Of a stretch of 64,000 nucleotides of DNA, positions 19,143 through 27,562 are shown in pieces. How positions within the stretch are numbered: position 1 is the stretch's first letter; every line of letters starts with the position of its first letter. The notes under the pieces were generated by a model. The model did not search any database. It had not been told where the DNA came from and saw only the letters and a list, made by a program, of their open reading frames with translations. The position numbers and the translations under genes are program-made. The stretch is from an uncultured Lactobacillus sp. (GTDB lineage: Bacteria; Bacillota; Bacilli; Lactobacillales; Lactobacillaceae), in contig CANOGU010000005.1 in assembly GCA_947565635.1 (NCBI GenBank), positions 18,383-82,382 of the forward strand, given 5' to 3'.

Positions 19143-20628
19143 ATAAAATTGGTGATAATAATCTTGAAAAGTATTGTTTAAATTTACGCCAATGAGATTG
19201 TTTGTCAAAGTACTCTTTTGTGAGTAAAGTTGACTCTTTTAAATCTTCTTCAAAAATTTCTTTTAATTCCTTGGTGAGAGCTGCGCTATATGTAAAAGCA
19301 TTTACTTCAAAGTTTAATTGATAACTACGAAAATCTTGATTTGCCGATCCGACTGAAGCAATATTAGAACCGCTAACCATAGTTTTCGCATGAATAAATC
19401 CATTATCGTATTTATAAACTTTAACTCCTTGATTAACTAGGTACTTTGCGTAGTATTCAGTTGCTCGGTAGACAAAGGGATGATCAGGCATAGAAGGAAT
19501 CATAATTCGTACATCAACGCCACTTTTTGCTGCAATAATTAAAGCCTCTAGGATTGAATCACCTGGAATTAAGTAGGGAGTTTGAATGTAGACGTATTTT
19601 TGTGCTTGAGCAATTATTTCTTCATAAGCTCGCCGAATACCAAAATGACTATTATCTGGTCCAGATGAAACAATTTGCATTGGTACCAAGTCTTTAGATT
19701 GAACTACTTTTAATTCAAATGTTTCAATTAAGCTATCAATATTATATTTTGGAAGATGAGATTTACGGCAGCTTGTATTCCAATCCATTGCAAAGCGAAT
19801 TTCCATTAATAAGGCTGCTTGCCCTACTACGCGTAAATGGGTATCACGCCAGTGTCCAAATTTCTTACTTCGATTAATATATTGATCGCCAATATTGAAC
19901 CCTCCAATATAGCCAATTTTATTATCAATGATTACTAATTTACGGTGTAAATGGTAATTAGCACGAGGAGTAGTAAAAAGACGGTTTCCAGCTGTTGAAA
20001 TGAAAGGTTGCGCTTCTCCTCCTAAATGACGAAGTTTTTTAAAAAAAGATGGTCGTGTACCACGAGAACCGCTTGCATCATATAAAACTCTAATTTTAAC
20101 GCCCCGACTGGCTGCTTTTTCTAAAGCTTGTAAGACCTGATTTCCTAATTGGTCATCATAAAATGTATAAAATTCTACATTAATACTTCTTTTAGCTTCC
20201 TCAATATTTTTTATAAGATTTGGAAACAAAACTTGTCCGTCGATAAAAGTCTCAACTTCGTTATTAAAAGTTAAAAGGGCATCATCATTGTTTAAATTTA
20301 GTTCTACTAGCCGTCTTGCACGTGGATTCTGAGATTTACTTGGTAGCAAGTCATGGATTCGTAATAGCCTATTTTGTTCATTAAGAAAATGATCACGAAT
20401 TTTTTTCTGTTCAGTTTCAATTGAGAAAATATCATCGTGTGATAATTGTCGGCCAGTAAATAAATATAAAACAAATCCAACATACGGTAAGATACATAAA
20501 ATCAAAAGCCACGCCCAAGTAGAAGCAATGTCACGATGACTACGAAAAACAGTCCAAATTGCTAGCCCAACATTAATTAACCAAAGAATTTCGATTATCC
20601 TTCTAATTATGTCCCAAGTTAAAATCAT
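19141..20628 (-). CDS. cls: Cardiolipin synthase (phospholipase D type)
   Basis: Cls joins two phosphatidylglycerols into cardiolipin at the membrane. The 495-residue product has two N-terminal membrane helices (about 8-27 and 38-57) and two PLD HxKxxxxD motifs: HRKLVIIDNKIGYIGG (near residue 230) and HAKTMVSGSNIASVGSAN (near residue 415). The start ATG (20628 on the minus strand) follows a G-rich site. It is divergent from thyA and convergent with the permease. Confidence 0.93.
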   Translation of the reverse strand: MILTWDIIRRIIEILWLINVGLAIWTVFRSHRDIASTWAWLLILCILPYVGFVLYLFTGRQLSHDDIFSIETEQKKIRDHFLNEQNRLLRIHDLLPSKSQNPRARRLVELNLNNDDALLTFNNEVETFIDGQVLFPNLIKNIEEAKRSINVEFYTFYDDQLGNQVLQALEKAASRGVKIRVLYDASGSRGTRPSFFKKLRHLGGEAQPFISTAGNRLFTTPRANYHLHRKLVIIDNKIGYIGGFNIGDQYINRSKKFGHWRDTHLRVVGQAALLMEIRFAMDWNTSCRKSHLPKYNIDSLIETFELKVVQSKDLVPMQIVSSGPDNSHFGIRRAYEEIIAQAQKYVYIQTPYLIPGDSILEALIIAAKSGVDVRIMIPSMPDHPFVYRATEYYAKYLVNQGVKVYKYDNGFIHAKTMVSGSNIASVGSANQDFRSYQLNFEVNAFTYSAALTKELKEIFEEDLKESTLLTKEYFDKQSHWRKFKQYFSRLLSPIL

Positions 20629-20763
20629 TAGAATTCCCCCAAAAGTTTATAATATATAATTCTACCATACCGATGAATATACAAAATGTAGTGTTTGTAT
20701 TTACCAATACACAAAATATATGGTATTTTAAGATGAAGACGCGGAATAGAAAGAAGAAATAAA

Positions 20764-21720
20764 ATGGCAACTTTAGAGCAACCATATTTAGATTTACTAA
20801 GTAAAATAATGAATGAAGGGCATGACAAGGAAGATAGAACTGGAACAGGTACTAGAAGCCTGTTTGGAGCCCAAATGAGATTTGATTTAAATGATGGTTT
20901 TCCGATTTTAACTACTAAAAAAATACCTTTTGGACTTATTAAGAGCGAATTATTATGGTTTTTACGGGGAGACACTAATATCCGTTTTTTGCTAGAACAT
21001 AATAATCACATTTGGGATGAATGGGCCTTTAAAAACTGGGTAGAGAGCAGTGAGTATCAGGGTCCAGATATGACTAATTTTGGTCTTAGAAGTCAAGAAG
21101 ACCCAGAATTTAAAAAGATCTATCAAGAAGAAATGGAAAAATTTGATCAAAAAGTCCTAGCAGATCAAACTTTTGCAGAAAAGTATGGAAATTTAGGAGA
21201 TGTTTATGGTGCCCAGTGGAGACATTGGCAGAAACGTGAGGGTGGTTTTATTGATCAAATTCAAAATGTAATTGATCAAATTAAGAAAACACCATACTCT
21301 CGCCGCTTAATTGTGAGTGCATGGAATCCAGAAGATGTACCAACGTCCGCTTTACCTCCATGTCATGTTTTGTTTCAGTTTTATGTTAATGATGGTCGTT
21401 TAAGCCTACAGCTGTATCAAAGATCCGGAGATATGTTTTTGGGTGTACCGTTTAATATTGCAAGTTATGCTTTACTAGTAAATTTAATTGCACGTGAAAC
21501 GGGGCTAAAGCCAGGTGAATTTATTCATACTTTAGGGGATGCTCATATTTATAAGAATCACTTTAACCAAGTTAAAGAATTATTGAATCGATCTGCATAT
21601 GATGCTCCTATGCTTTGGCTAAATCCGGATAAAAAATTAGTACAGGATTTTGAAATGAAAGATATCAAGTTAATTAATTACCGGCATCATGGCACTATTA
21701 AGGCGCCGGTAGCCGTTTAA
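20764..21720 (+). CDS. thyA: Thymidylate synthase
   Basis: ThyA methylates dUMP to dTMP using methylene-tetrahydrofolate. The 318-residue product contains the start segment [12 protein letters not shown], the active-site Cys in [12 protein letters not shown] (about residue 199), and the dUMP-binding GDAHIYKNH near residue 258. Its length includes the insertion typical of lactobacilli (L. casei type, about 316 residues). dfrA starts 18 bases after the stop, a thyA-dfrA operon coupling dTMP synthesis with folate recycling. Confidence 0.97.
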   Translation: MATLEQPYLDLLSKIMNEGHDKEDRTGTGTRSLFGAQMRFDLNDGFPILTTKKIPFGLIKSELLWFLRGDTNIRFLLEHNNHIWDEWAFKNWVESSEYQGPDMTNFGLRSQEDPEFKKIYQEEMEKFDQKVLADQTFAEKYGNLGDVYGAQWRHWQKREGGFIDQIQNVIDQIKKTPYSRRLIVSAWNPEDVPTSALPPCHVLFQFYVNDGRLSLQLYQRSGDMFLGVPFNIASYALLVNLIARETGLKPGEFIHTLGDAHIYKNHFNQVKELLNRSAYDAPMLWLNPDKKLVQDFEMKDIKLINYRHHGTIKAPVAV

Positions 21721-21737
21721 ATGTTGAGGAAAGAACA

Positions 21738-22241
21738 ATGATTAGATTTATTTGGGCAGAAGATGAAAATGGATGTATTGGTTACCAAGGTGCTTTGCCC
21801 TGGCATTTGCCCGCTGATTTAAAACATTTTAAAGAGCTGACTAGTAATCATATTATCGTTATGGGACGAAAAACATTTGATAGTTTTCCAGGATTACTTC
21901 CTAAAAGAAAACATATCATCCTTTCTACTAATCCAATTTTACAACGTAAATATCAAGATAATTCACGAGTTAAAGTTTTTTCACAAATTAAACAGTTGAA
22001 AAATTGGATCGAAGATCACACTGAAGAAACAATTGATATTATTGGGGGTGCTGAAGTTTTTAAAGAATTTAAGGATGAAGTAGATGTTCTTGAAAAGACA
22101 AAAATTCACCATATATTTAAGTGTGATACATGGATGCCGGAACTAAAGTACGAAGACTTTAAATTAGTAAATTCCGAAAGTCATCATCCAAATGGAAATA
22201 ATAAATTTGATTACGACTTTTTAGAGTATAAGAGAATATAA
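21738..22241 (+). CDS. dfrA: Dihydrofolate reductase
   Basis: DHFR regenerates tetrahydrofolate after ThyA oxidises it. The 167-residue product has the family N-terminus with GYQGALPWHLPADLKHF (residues 14-30), the NADPH-binding MGRKTFDSF and the IIGGAEVF motif near residue 98. Start ATG follows GAGGAAAG. A hairpin terminator follows the stop. Confidence 0.95.
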   Translation: MIRFIWAEDENGCIGYQGALPWHLPADLKHFKELTSNHIIVMGRKTFDSFPGLLPKRKHIILSTNPILQRKYQDNSRVKVFSQIKQLKNWIEDHTEETIDIIGGAEVFKEFKDEVDVLEKTKIHHIFKCDTWMPELKYEDFKLVNSESHHPNGNNKFDYDFLEYKRI

Positions 22242-22266
22242 GGAACTTCACTTATAAATTATTTAG

Positions 22267-22312
22267 AAATGCTGATATTTATTACTTTTTTGTAATGGTA
22301 TCAGCATTTTTA
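22267..22312 (+). terminator. Terminator after dfrA
   Basis: AAATGCTGATA (22267-22277) pairs with TATCAGCATTT (22299-22308 region), followed by T residues; an inner ATTAC/GTAAT stem may extend it. Confidence 0.8.
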
Positions 22313-22320
22313 TGTATTTA

Positions 22321-22332
22321 GTTACCGGTAAC
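22321..22332. promoter_or_regulatory. Perfect palindrome GTTACCGGTAAC upstream of the sugar carrier
   Basis: A 12-bp perfect palindrome just upstream of the MFS promoter and cre site. Its position suits an operator for a local LacI/GntR-type regulator, but the protein is not identified here. Confidence 0.5.
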
Positions 22333-22345
22333 AATTAATCCTGTA

Positions 22346-22374
22346 TTGAAAGCATTTTCACTCTTGCTTAATAT
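22346..22374 (+). promoter_or_regulatory. Promoter with overlapping cre site for the MFS carrier
   Basis: TTGAAA (22346-22351), 17 bases, TAATAT (22369-22374). TGAAAGCATTTTCA (22347-22360) matches 13 of 14 positions of the CcpA cre consensus and covers the -35. A second, weaker cre-like TGAAAGCGCTTAGC starts at 22383. This predicts catabolite repression. Confidence 0.7.
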
Positions 22375-22417
22375 AAAATTATTGAAAGCGCTTAGCTGAA
22401 AAGTGAGGGAGAAAATT

Positions 22418-23761
22418 ATGGATGAAAATAACAAAGTATCTGGCTTACCAGAACTTACAAAAAGTGTGATCTGGATGATTAATTTTGGGTACTTAGGTAT
22501 TCAAATTGCTTTTACTCTTGAAACATCACAAATGAGTCGAATTTTTCAAACCTTAGGAGCTGATCCAACTAAGCTAGGGTGGTTCTTTATTTTACCGCCT
22601 TTGGCTGGGTTAGTGGTACAGCCAGCTATTGGATCATTCTCTGACCGAACTTGGGCTCCAAAACTTGGTGGAAGAAGATTACCTTACTTATTAATTGGGA
22701 TGATCTTTGCAGTGATTATGATGTTATTTTTGCCAAACATTGGGAGTTTAGGCTTAGGATATGGCTCTATTGAAGCATTAGTATTTGGAGCTATTGCAAT
22801 TGCAATTTTAGATGTAGCAGCAAATATGGCTATGCAACCATTTAAAATGATGATTGGTGATATGGTTAATGATGAGCAAAAATCATATGCATATGGTATA
22901 CAAAGTATGCTTTCAAATTCAGGTGCAGTAATTGCAGCATTTTTCCCATTTCTATTAACAGTTCTAGGAGTTGCTAATACTGCTAAAAAGGGTGTAGTAC
23001 CTCAATCAGTTGTAATTTCATTTTATGTAGGAGCTACAATACTTGTCATTACAAGTTTGTTAACCGTAACAAAAGTTCATGAATATGATCCAAAAACTTA
23101 TGCTCGTTATCATGGTATTAAAGAAGAAGATAACAAAGAAGGCGGAAACTGGTTTGAACTGTTAAAAAAGGCACCTAAAGTTTTCTGGCAAGTTTCATTA
23201 GTACAATTATTTTGTTGGTTTTCATTCCAATATTTATCAACTTATGCTACAGGTGCAATTGCAGAAAATGTTTGGAAAGTAACAGATCCATCTTCGGCTG
23301 GTTATCAATTAGCCGGAAACTGGTTTGGGGTTTTAACAGCTGTTCAATCAATTGCCGCAGTGATATGGTCATATGTTTTGGCAAAGGTGCCAAATGATCA
23401 TCATAAGGTTGGATATGGTATTAGTTTATTATTAGGAGCAATAGGATATGGTTCCATCTTCTTTATCCATTCTCAAAATATTTTGATTGTATCATTTATT
23501 TTAATTGGAATTTCTTGGGCAGCTATGAACACTTATCCACTAACTATGGTTTCTAATGCCTTATCCGGTAAACACATGGGGACGTATTTAGGTTTATTTA
23601 ATTGTTCCATTTGCTTACCTCAAATAATTGCTTCATTATTAAGCTTTATACTATTTCCACTAATGAAATATTCAATGCCGGCGATGATGCTGACTGCAGG
23701 AATTTCGGGTGTTTTAGCAGCAGTTTGTGTGCTGTTTATTAAGGAAACATATAAAAACTAA
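22418..23761 (+). CDS. MFS/GPH-like sugar (maltose/sucrose-type) transporter
   Basis: A 447-residue polytopic membrane protein, about 12 helices. The motif GSFSDRTWAPKLGGRR between helices 2 and 3 (near residue 75) resembles the SLC45/GPH-related sugar:H+ symporters annotated as maltose or sucrose carriers in lactobacilli. Start ATG 22418 follows GAGGGAG; an in-frame GTG at 22403 lies inside that ribosome site and is rejected. The cre-overlapped promoter fits a catabolite-controlled sugar carrier. Exact substrate unknown; no sugar hydrolase is adjacent. Confidence 0.75.
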   Translation: MDENNKVSGLPELTKSVIWMINFGYLGIQIAFTLETSQMSRIFQTLGADPTKLGWFFILPPLAGLVVQPAIGSFSDRTWAPKLGGRRLPYLLIGMIFAVIMMLFLPNIGSLGLGYGSIEALVFGAIAIAILDVAANMAMQPFKMMIGDMVNDEQKSYAYGIQSMLSNSGAVIAAFFPFLLTVLGVANTAKKGVVPQSVVISFYVGATILVITSLLTVTKVHEYDPKTYARYHGIKEEDNKEGGNWFELLKKAPKVFWQVSLVQLFCWFSFQYLSTYATGAIAENVWKVTDPSSAGYQLAGNWFGVLTAVQSIAAVIWSYVLAKVPNDHHKVGYGISLLLGAIGYGSIFFIHSQNILIVSFILIGISWAAMNTYPLTMVSNALSGKHMGTYLGLFNCSICLPQIIASLLSFILFPLMKYSMPAMMLTAGISGVLAAVCVLFIKETYKN

Positions 23762-23769
23762 AGTTTATT

Positions 23770-23814
23770 AAAAATAGGTTACTCTGATAAACATATCAAA
23801 GTAACCTATTTTTC
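23770..23814. terminator. Bidirectional terminator between MFS carrier and P-type ATPase
   Basis: AAAAATAGGTTAC (from 23770) pairs with GTAACCTATTTTT (23801-23813). A-rich and T-rich flanks allow function on both strands for the convergent genes. Confidence 0.85.
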
Positions 23815-23834
23815 TATGGATTTAGTATGGGTTA

Positions 23835-26102
23835 TTACTTGTTTTTCATAATTGGTTGATAGAATAAATCAATTATAATTGCTGCAACTAAGGCCACAAT
23901 TATGGTTAAGGCAAGATTTACAAAACTAATTTGAGTCATAGCCAAACCCAATAATGCTAAAGCAAAAGTTAGCAAGACATCAATAATTTGAACTATAGCA
24001 ACTGATTTTGATGGAGCTGACTGCCAGAAAAATTTTCTAGTTCTAGTAATTAATACAATCAACATTGCACTTAAAACTAAGTAAACATAAACCATTGTAG
24101 AAACAGTTCCTTGAGCATAGTGGTGAGATACAAGGTACCAAACAAAGCCAAAACCAATTACAGTCCATCCTGCAGCAAGAGAGAAAGCAATCTTAGCTAA
24201 TTTAAGCATATTCCAACTTTCAGGCTTATAGGTAATATGCGTATTATCGGTTCCAATCATCATAGTTACCATATTATTCATAATGGTATAAATAACCATT
24301 GCATTTAATGCCATTGGAATATAGTTAAAGCATAGGTAACCAAATGTTAAAAGCATTGTTAGTTCTGCTGTCCGAGATAATTTGGTTAATGACCAGGTTG
24401 TCATTCTTTGGTAAACTCTGTGGCCGGCATCAAGAATTTTAACAATTGGGGTTAAACCATCTTCTAGGAGAACCATCTTACCACTTCGTTTAGCAACATC
24501 AGCAGCATTTGAAACGGCAATTCCAACTTCAGCTTGCTTTAATGCGGGAGCATCATTAACTCCGTCACCAGTCATCCCCACAATATAGCCATCTTTTTGG
24601 AATAGTTTAACCATCTTAAGCTTGTCTTCCGGTAAAACATCAGCAATTCCGGCTAAATCATTAACGTCAGTTTTATCATTGAAATCGTGAATTGAGATAA
24701 CTTTTCCTTTTAAGCCAACCTCTTTAGCAACAGCTTCTGCAGTTCTGCGGTTATCTCCAGTCAACATAATTGGTTTGATTCCGCGTTTTTTAAGTTCTTC
24801 TAGAGCTTTCTTTGAATCTGACCTGACTTTATCACGTAAAATGAATATTCCAGCTAGTTTGTCATTAATTAGAACTGCAACTGAACGACCAGCAGTAAAA
24901 TCAATATTTTTAGCTTCTTTATCAGCATTTTTATCTATTAAAGAAAGTTGCTTAAAAGAACCTAACTTAATATTGTAGTTACCAACAATAGCCATTGAAT
25001 ATCCAGTATCAGATGTGAAGGGGACAAATTTTTCCGGAGTATCAGGACTAATATCTTTTTCTTTTAGGTATTCATCAATGGCAGAATCAATGATACTAGG
25101 ACTACGTTTATCAGTAGCTGCTCCAACTAAGGCAAGAACTTCGTTATTGGGAAGGTTGCTGAGATTGTCCCATTGAGAGACGGCCGTCTTGTTTTCAGTA
25201 ATTGTTCCAGTTTTATCAAGTAGCAATAAGTTTAAGTTTGCCGCATCTTGAATACCGGTTAAGTCAGATGTTAATACTCCTTCTTTACTTAGACGAGTTG
25301 CCTCAAAAGAATTAGATAAAGCAAATGTAGATGGCATAGCAACCGGAATAGAGGCGATAAACATCATGGCTAAGAATGGGAGCATTTCAATGACATTTTG
25401 TCCTCGAATCAATGCTGCGATTACTAAAATTAAAGTTAATACACCGTCTAAGAGACAGAGGTAATAGATAATTTTGGTTAATAGCTGTTGTAAATGACCA
25501 GGAGCAGCAGAATTGTTGATTAAATTAATAGTTTTTCCCGAACGGGAATTGCTTCCTGTTGCCGTTACTACTGCTAGGGCATCCCCATCCACTACGGTAG
25601 TTCCGGCATAAGCAGTATCACCAACAGATTTTTTAATGGCTTTTGATTCACCAGTAATTGAGCTTTCATCAACTGTAATCTGTCCTTGAGCAATTTTTAC
25701 GTCAGCTGCTAAAACATCCCCACGTTTTAAGCTGATCAAGTCCCCAACAGCAAGAAATTTTGAATTTATTTGTTTCCATTTTCCACTTCTTTTTACAGAC
25801 ACTATTGGAGTTAGCTCATGAGAAATTGTATTTAGAACTCTGCGAGACTTTTTCTTTTGTGTAGCTCCATTAAACGCTGCAAATAAAAGCATTAATAAAA
25901 CAAATAAGGACTGGATCCATTTACCTAAAATGCATTCTAATAATAAGGCTGCTTCTAAAATCCAGGCCGATAAGTTCCATAACTTGGACATAAATTCTTT
26001 AAAGAAATTAAATTCAGGTTCGGGAACTTCATTTAGACCATCTTTTTTAAGACGCTCTTCTGCCTGGGCATCGGTTAACCCTTGCAGTTCTTCATTTTCC
26101 AT
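23835..26102 (-). CDS. Plasma-membrane H+-translocating P-type ATPase (P3A-like)
   Basis: A 755-residue P-type ATPase. It has the actuator motif TGES (about residue 152), the phosphorylation site DKTGT (about residue 296), the nucleotide-binding domain and the hinge MTGDGVNDAPALKQA. Overall size, the short N-terminus and lack of heavy-metal motifs fit the type IIIA proton-efflux ATPases related to fungal and plant H+ pumps, found in lactobacilli. It would export protons and aid pH homeostasis. It is divergent from a LysR gene with an inverted repeat between them. A cation other than H+ is possible. Confidence 0.8.
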   Translation of the reverse strand: MENEELQGLTDAQAEERLKKDGLNEVPEPEFNFFKEFMSKLWNLSAWILEAALLLECILGKWIQSLFVLLMLLFAAFNGATQKKKSRRVLNTISHELTPIVSVKRSGKWKQINSKFLAVGDLISLKRGDVLAADVKIAQGQITVDESSITGESKAIKKSVGDTAYAGTTVVDGDALAVVTATGSNSRSGKTINLINNSAAPGHLQQLLTKIIYYLCLLDGVLTLILVIAALIRGQNVIEMLPFLAMMFIASIPVAMPSTFALSNSFEATRLSKEGVLTSDLTGIQDAANLNLLLLDKTGTITENKTAVSQWDNLSNLPNNEVLALVGAATDKRSPSIIDSAIDEYLKEKDISPDTPEKFVPFTSDTGYSMAIVGNYNIKLGSFKQLSLIDKNADKEAKNIDFTAGRSVAVLINDKLAGIFILRDKVRSDSKKALEELKKRGIKPIMLTGDNRRTAEAVAKEVGLKGKVISIHDFNDKTDVNDLAGIADVLPEDKLKMVKLFQKDGYIVGMTGDGVNDAPALKQAEVGIAVSNAADVAKRSGKMVLLEDGLTPIVKILDAGHRVYQRMTTWSLTKLSRTAELTMLLTFGYLCFNYIPMALNAMVIYTIMNNMVTMMIGTDNTHITYKPESWNMLKLAKIAFSLAAGWTVIGFGFVWYLVSHHYAQGTVSTMVYVYLVLSAMLIVLITRTRKFFWQSAPSKSVAIVQIIDVLLTFALALLGLAMTQISFVNLALTIIVALVAAIIIDLFYQPIMKNK

Positions 26103-26123
26103 AAAAATCCTCCGTTAATTCTC

Positions 26124-26169
26124 TATTTTCTTAAAATATTTTAGCGCAGTTCTTGTTATTAAGAAAATA
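26124..26169. promoter_or_regulatory. Inverted repeat in the ATPase / LysR divergent promoter region
   Basis: TATTTTCTTAA (26124-26134) is the exact reverse complement of TTAAGAAAATA (26159-26169). The spacing and position suit a LysR-type regulator binding site controlling the ATPase and itself. Confidence 0.5.
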
Positions 26170-26225
26170 TCAAATTAAGATAGGAGATATTAAAAATATA
26201 GATAATAAGTTAAAAGGTATTAATA

Positions 26226-27074
26226 ATGAATATTAAACAATTAAAATATTTTTTAGTGGTTGCTGAAGAGCGGCAGATTACGTCTGCTGCTAAAAAGTTA
26301 TATATTGCTCAGCCACCTTTAAGTTATCAGTTAAAACAATTAGAAAAAGAAGTAGGGGTGCAGCTTTTTGTTAGAACTGCTCATGGGATAGAACTGACAG
26401 AAGCGGGAAAAGTATTTCAAAAATATGCTGAAAAAATTGTCGCTCTGAGTATATCTGCTCAAGGCCAAATCCATCAAATTAAAGAGGGTGAATTAGGAAA
26501 AATTAGAATTGGGGTCATTTCTTCTTGTGGAGGGGTTGTCCCAAATGAACAATTTAAAAAATTAGTAAAATACTATCCTAATGTATCATTTGAAATACAT
26601 GAAGCAAACACTTTTGGTATTGTTGAACAACTACAAGATGGAATATTAGATTTAGGAATAGTAAGGACACCTTTTAATCTTGAAGGACTAAATTTTAAAG
26701 ACTTTCACCAGGAACCAATGGTAGCAGTGACAAGAGAAGAATTTTTTGAAAGAGGAGAAATTAAACATCTTAATGAATTAAAAGATAGGCCGATAATTTT
26801 ATACCGAAGATTTCAAGAAATATTCAATCGTAGTTTTCGGCACCAGGGAATAAGGCCGTTCTATTCAGTAACTTGTGATGATGCAAGAACAGCAATTCAC
26901 TGGGCCGATGAAGGCTTGGGGATAGCTTTAGTTCCGGAATCGATCGCCCTTACTTATGCAAAAAGTAAGCTTATCCCAGTAAAGCATACTAACTGGATTA
27001 CCCACTTAAATTTAGTATGGCGTAAAGATAGAGAAGTGACGCCACTAATGGAAAAGATTATTGAAATGTTTTAA
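26226..27074 (+). CDS. LysR-family transcriptional regulator
   Basis: A 282-residue LysR regulator. The N-terminal winged helix (residues 1-60) shows MNIKQLKYFLVVAEE and the recognition segment QPPLSYQLKQLEKEVG, followed by the LELTEAG-like GIELTEAG. The C-terminal periplasmic-binding-like effector domain runs from about residue 90. It is divergent from the H+-ATPase, so that pump is the likely target. The effector is unknown. Slightly shorter than the 290-300 residues common in the family, but no truncation is evident. Confidence 0.88.
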   Translation: MNIKQLKYFLVVAEERQITSAAKKLYIAQPPLSYQLKQLEKEVGVQLFVRTAHGIELTEAGKVFQKYAEKIVALSISAQGQIHQIKEGELGKIRIGVISSCGGVVPNEQFKKLVKYYPNVSFEIHEANTFGIVEQLQDGILDLGIVRTPFNLEGLNFKDFHQEPMVAVTREEFFERGEIKHLNELKDRPIILYRRFQEIFNRSFRHQGIRPFYSVTCDDARTAIHWADEGLGIALVPESIALTYAKSKLIPVKHTNWITHLNLVWRKDREVTPLMEKIIEMF

Positions 27075-27075
27075 A

Positions 27076-27104
27076 TTAAAAAAGCCAACCACTTTTGGTT
27101 GGCT
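27076..27104 (-). terminator. Leftward terminator of the 31-residue microprotein gene
   Basis: AGCCAACCA (27083-27091) pairs with TGGTTGGCT (27096-27104). The T-run exists only on the minus strand, so it ends leftward transcripts from the small gene and not the LysR gene. Confidence 0.7.
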
Positions 27105-27111
27105 AAAAAAT

Positions 27112-27207
27112 CTAATTATGTTTAACAATTTTATAGTTTAGATAACGCTCAACAGCCTGGCGCATCAACTTGATTTTGCGGGGCTTGTAAATAATGATCT
27201 TTGCCAT
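27112..27207 (-). CDS. 31-residue basic microprotein
   Basis: ATG at 27207 (minus strand) encodes 31 residues, MAKIIIYKPRKIKLMRQAVE at the N-terminus and ending NYKIVKHN. The ribosome site GAAAGGA lies about 8 bases upstream, a TATACT box lies further upstream, and a clean leftward terminator starts right after the stop. This is the full architecture of a real gene, too short for routine ORF calling. The product is strongly basic with a hydrophobic patch and no recognised domain. Confidence 0.65.
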   Translation of the reverse strand: MAKIIIYKPRKIKLMRQAVERYLNYKIVKHN

Positions 27208-27355
27208 AATACGAGTCCTTTCATTATCAATTAGTATAGCTTTAAGATACAGAAAAACTATGAAAGAATGATGACTTTTTAAAGATTAATTTTAGAATTA
27301 GTTATTTTGTATTTACCATTTATTTTTTAATTGCTATAATAAAAACGTTGTAATT

Positions 27356-27443
27356 GGAGAGTTGGCAGAGTGGTAATGCACCGGACTCGAAATCCGGCGA
27401 ACCGGCTTATACCGGCGCGCAGGTTCAAATCCTGTACTCTCCT
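27356..27443 (+). tRNA. tRNA-Ser (anticodon CGA)
   Basis: Acceptor GGAGAGT (27356-27362) pairs with ACTCTCC (27436-27442). The anticodon stem CCGGA/TCCGG holds the loop CTCGAAA with anticodon CGA. A long variable arm (CCGG/CCGG) marks a class II tRNA, and the T-arm is GCAGG-TTCAAAT-CCTGT. A TATAAT-like box precedes it near 27334-27340. The base after the acceptor stem is T, unlike the G usual in tRNA-Ser. It borders the prophage integrase gene. Confidence 0.93.
27420..27443 (+). other. Probable prophage attachment site (attL) in the tRNA-Ser 3' end
   Basis: A tyrosine-recombinase gene starts its region within about 110 bases of a tRNA 3' end and points toward it. This is the classic arrangement where the T-arm and acceptor 3' half form the att core. 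The second copy should be at the right prophage end, outside the window, so the core cannot be delimited. Confidence 0.6.
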
Positions 27444-27500
27444 TATTTGAATAAAAGAATGTTGATATAGCAACGTTTAGAGTACTAAAAATACTAGAAT

Positions 27501-27519
27501 GGTAACATTTTGGTAACAT
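27501..27519. repeat. Direct repeat GGTAACAT between tRNA and integrase
   Basis: Two copies of GGTAACAT (27501-27508 and 27512-27519) lie beside the likely att site; they could be arm-type integrase sites. Speculative. Confidence 0.35.
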
Positions 27520-27562
27520 ATATAAAGAAAATGCATCCGGAAGGGTGCATTTTCTTTATATA
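27519..27562. terminator. 20-bp hairpin terminator overlapping the integrase stop
   Basis: 27519-27538 pairs with 27543-27562 (one G-U) around a GGAA loop. It contains the integrase stop codon and separates it from the tRNA. Confidence 0.8.

Noticed and set aside
20628-20975. 115-residue minus-strand ORF across the cls/thyA gap
   Set aside because: It overlaps thyA on the opposite strand and has low-complexity content without a ribosome site or known motif.
27334-27519. 61-residue minus-strand ORF with STGFEPAR
   Set aside because: It is the antisense reading of tRNA-Ser; the GFEPAR signature is a classic false ORF over tRNA genes.
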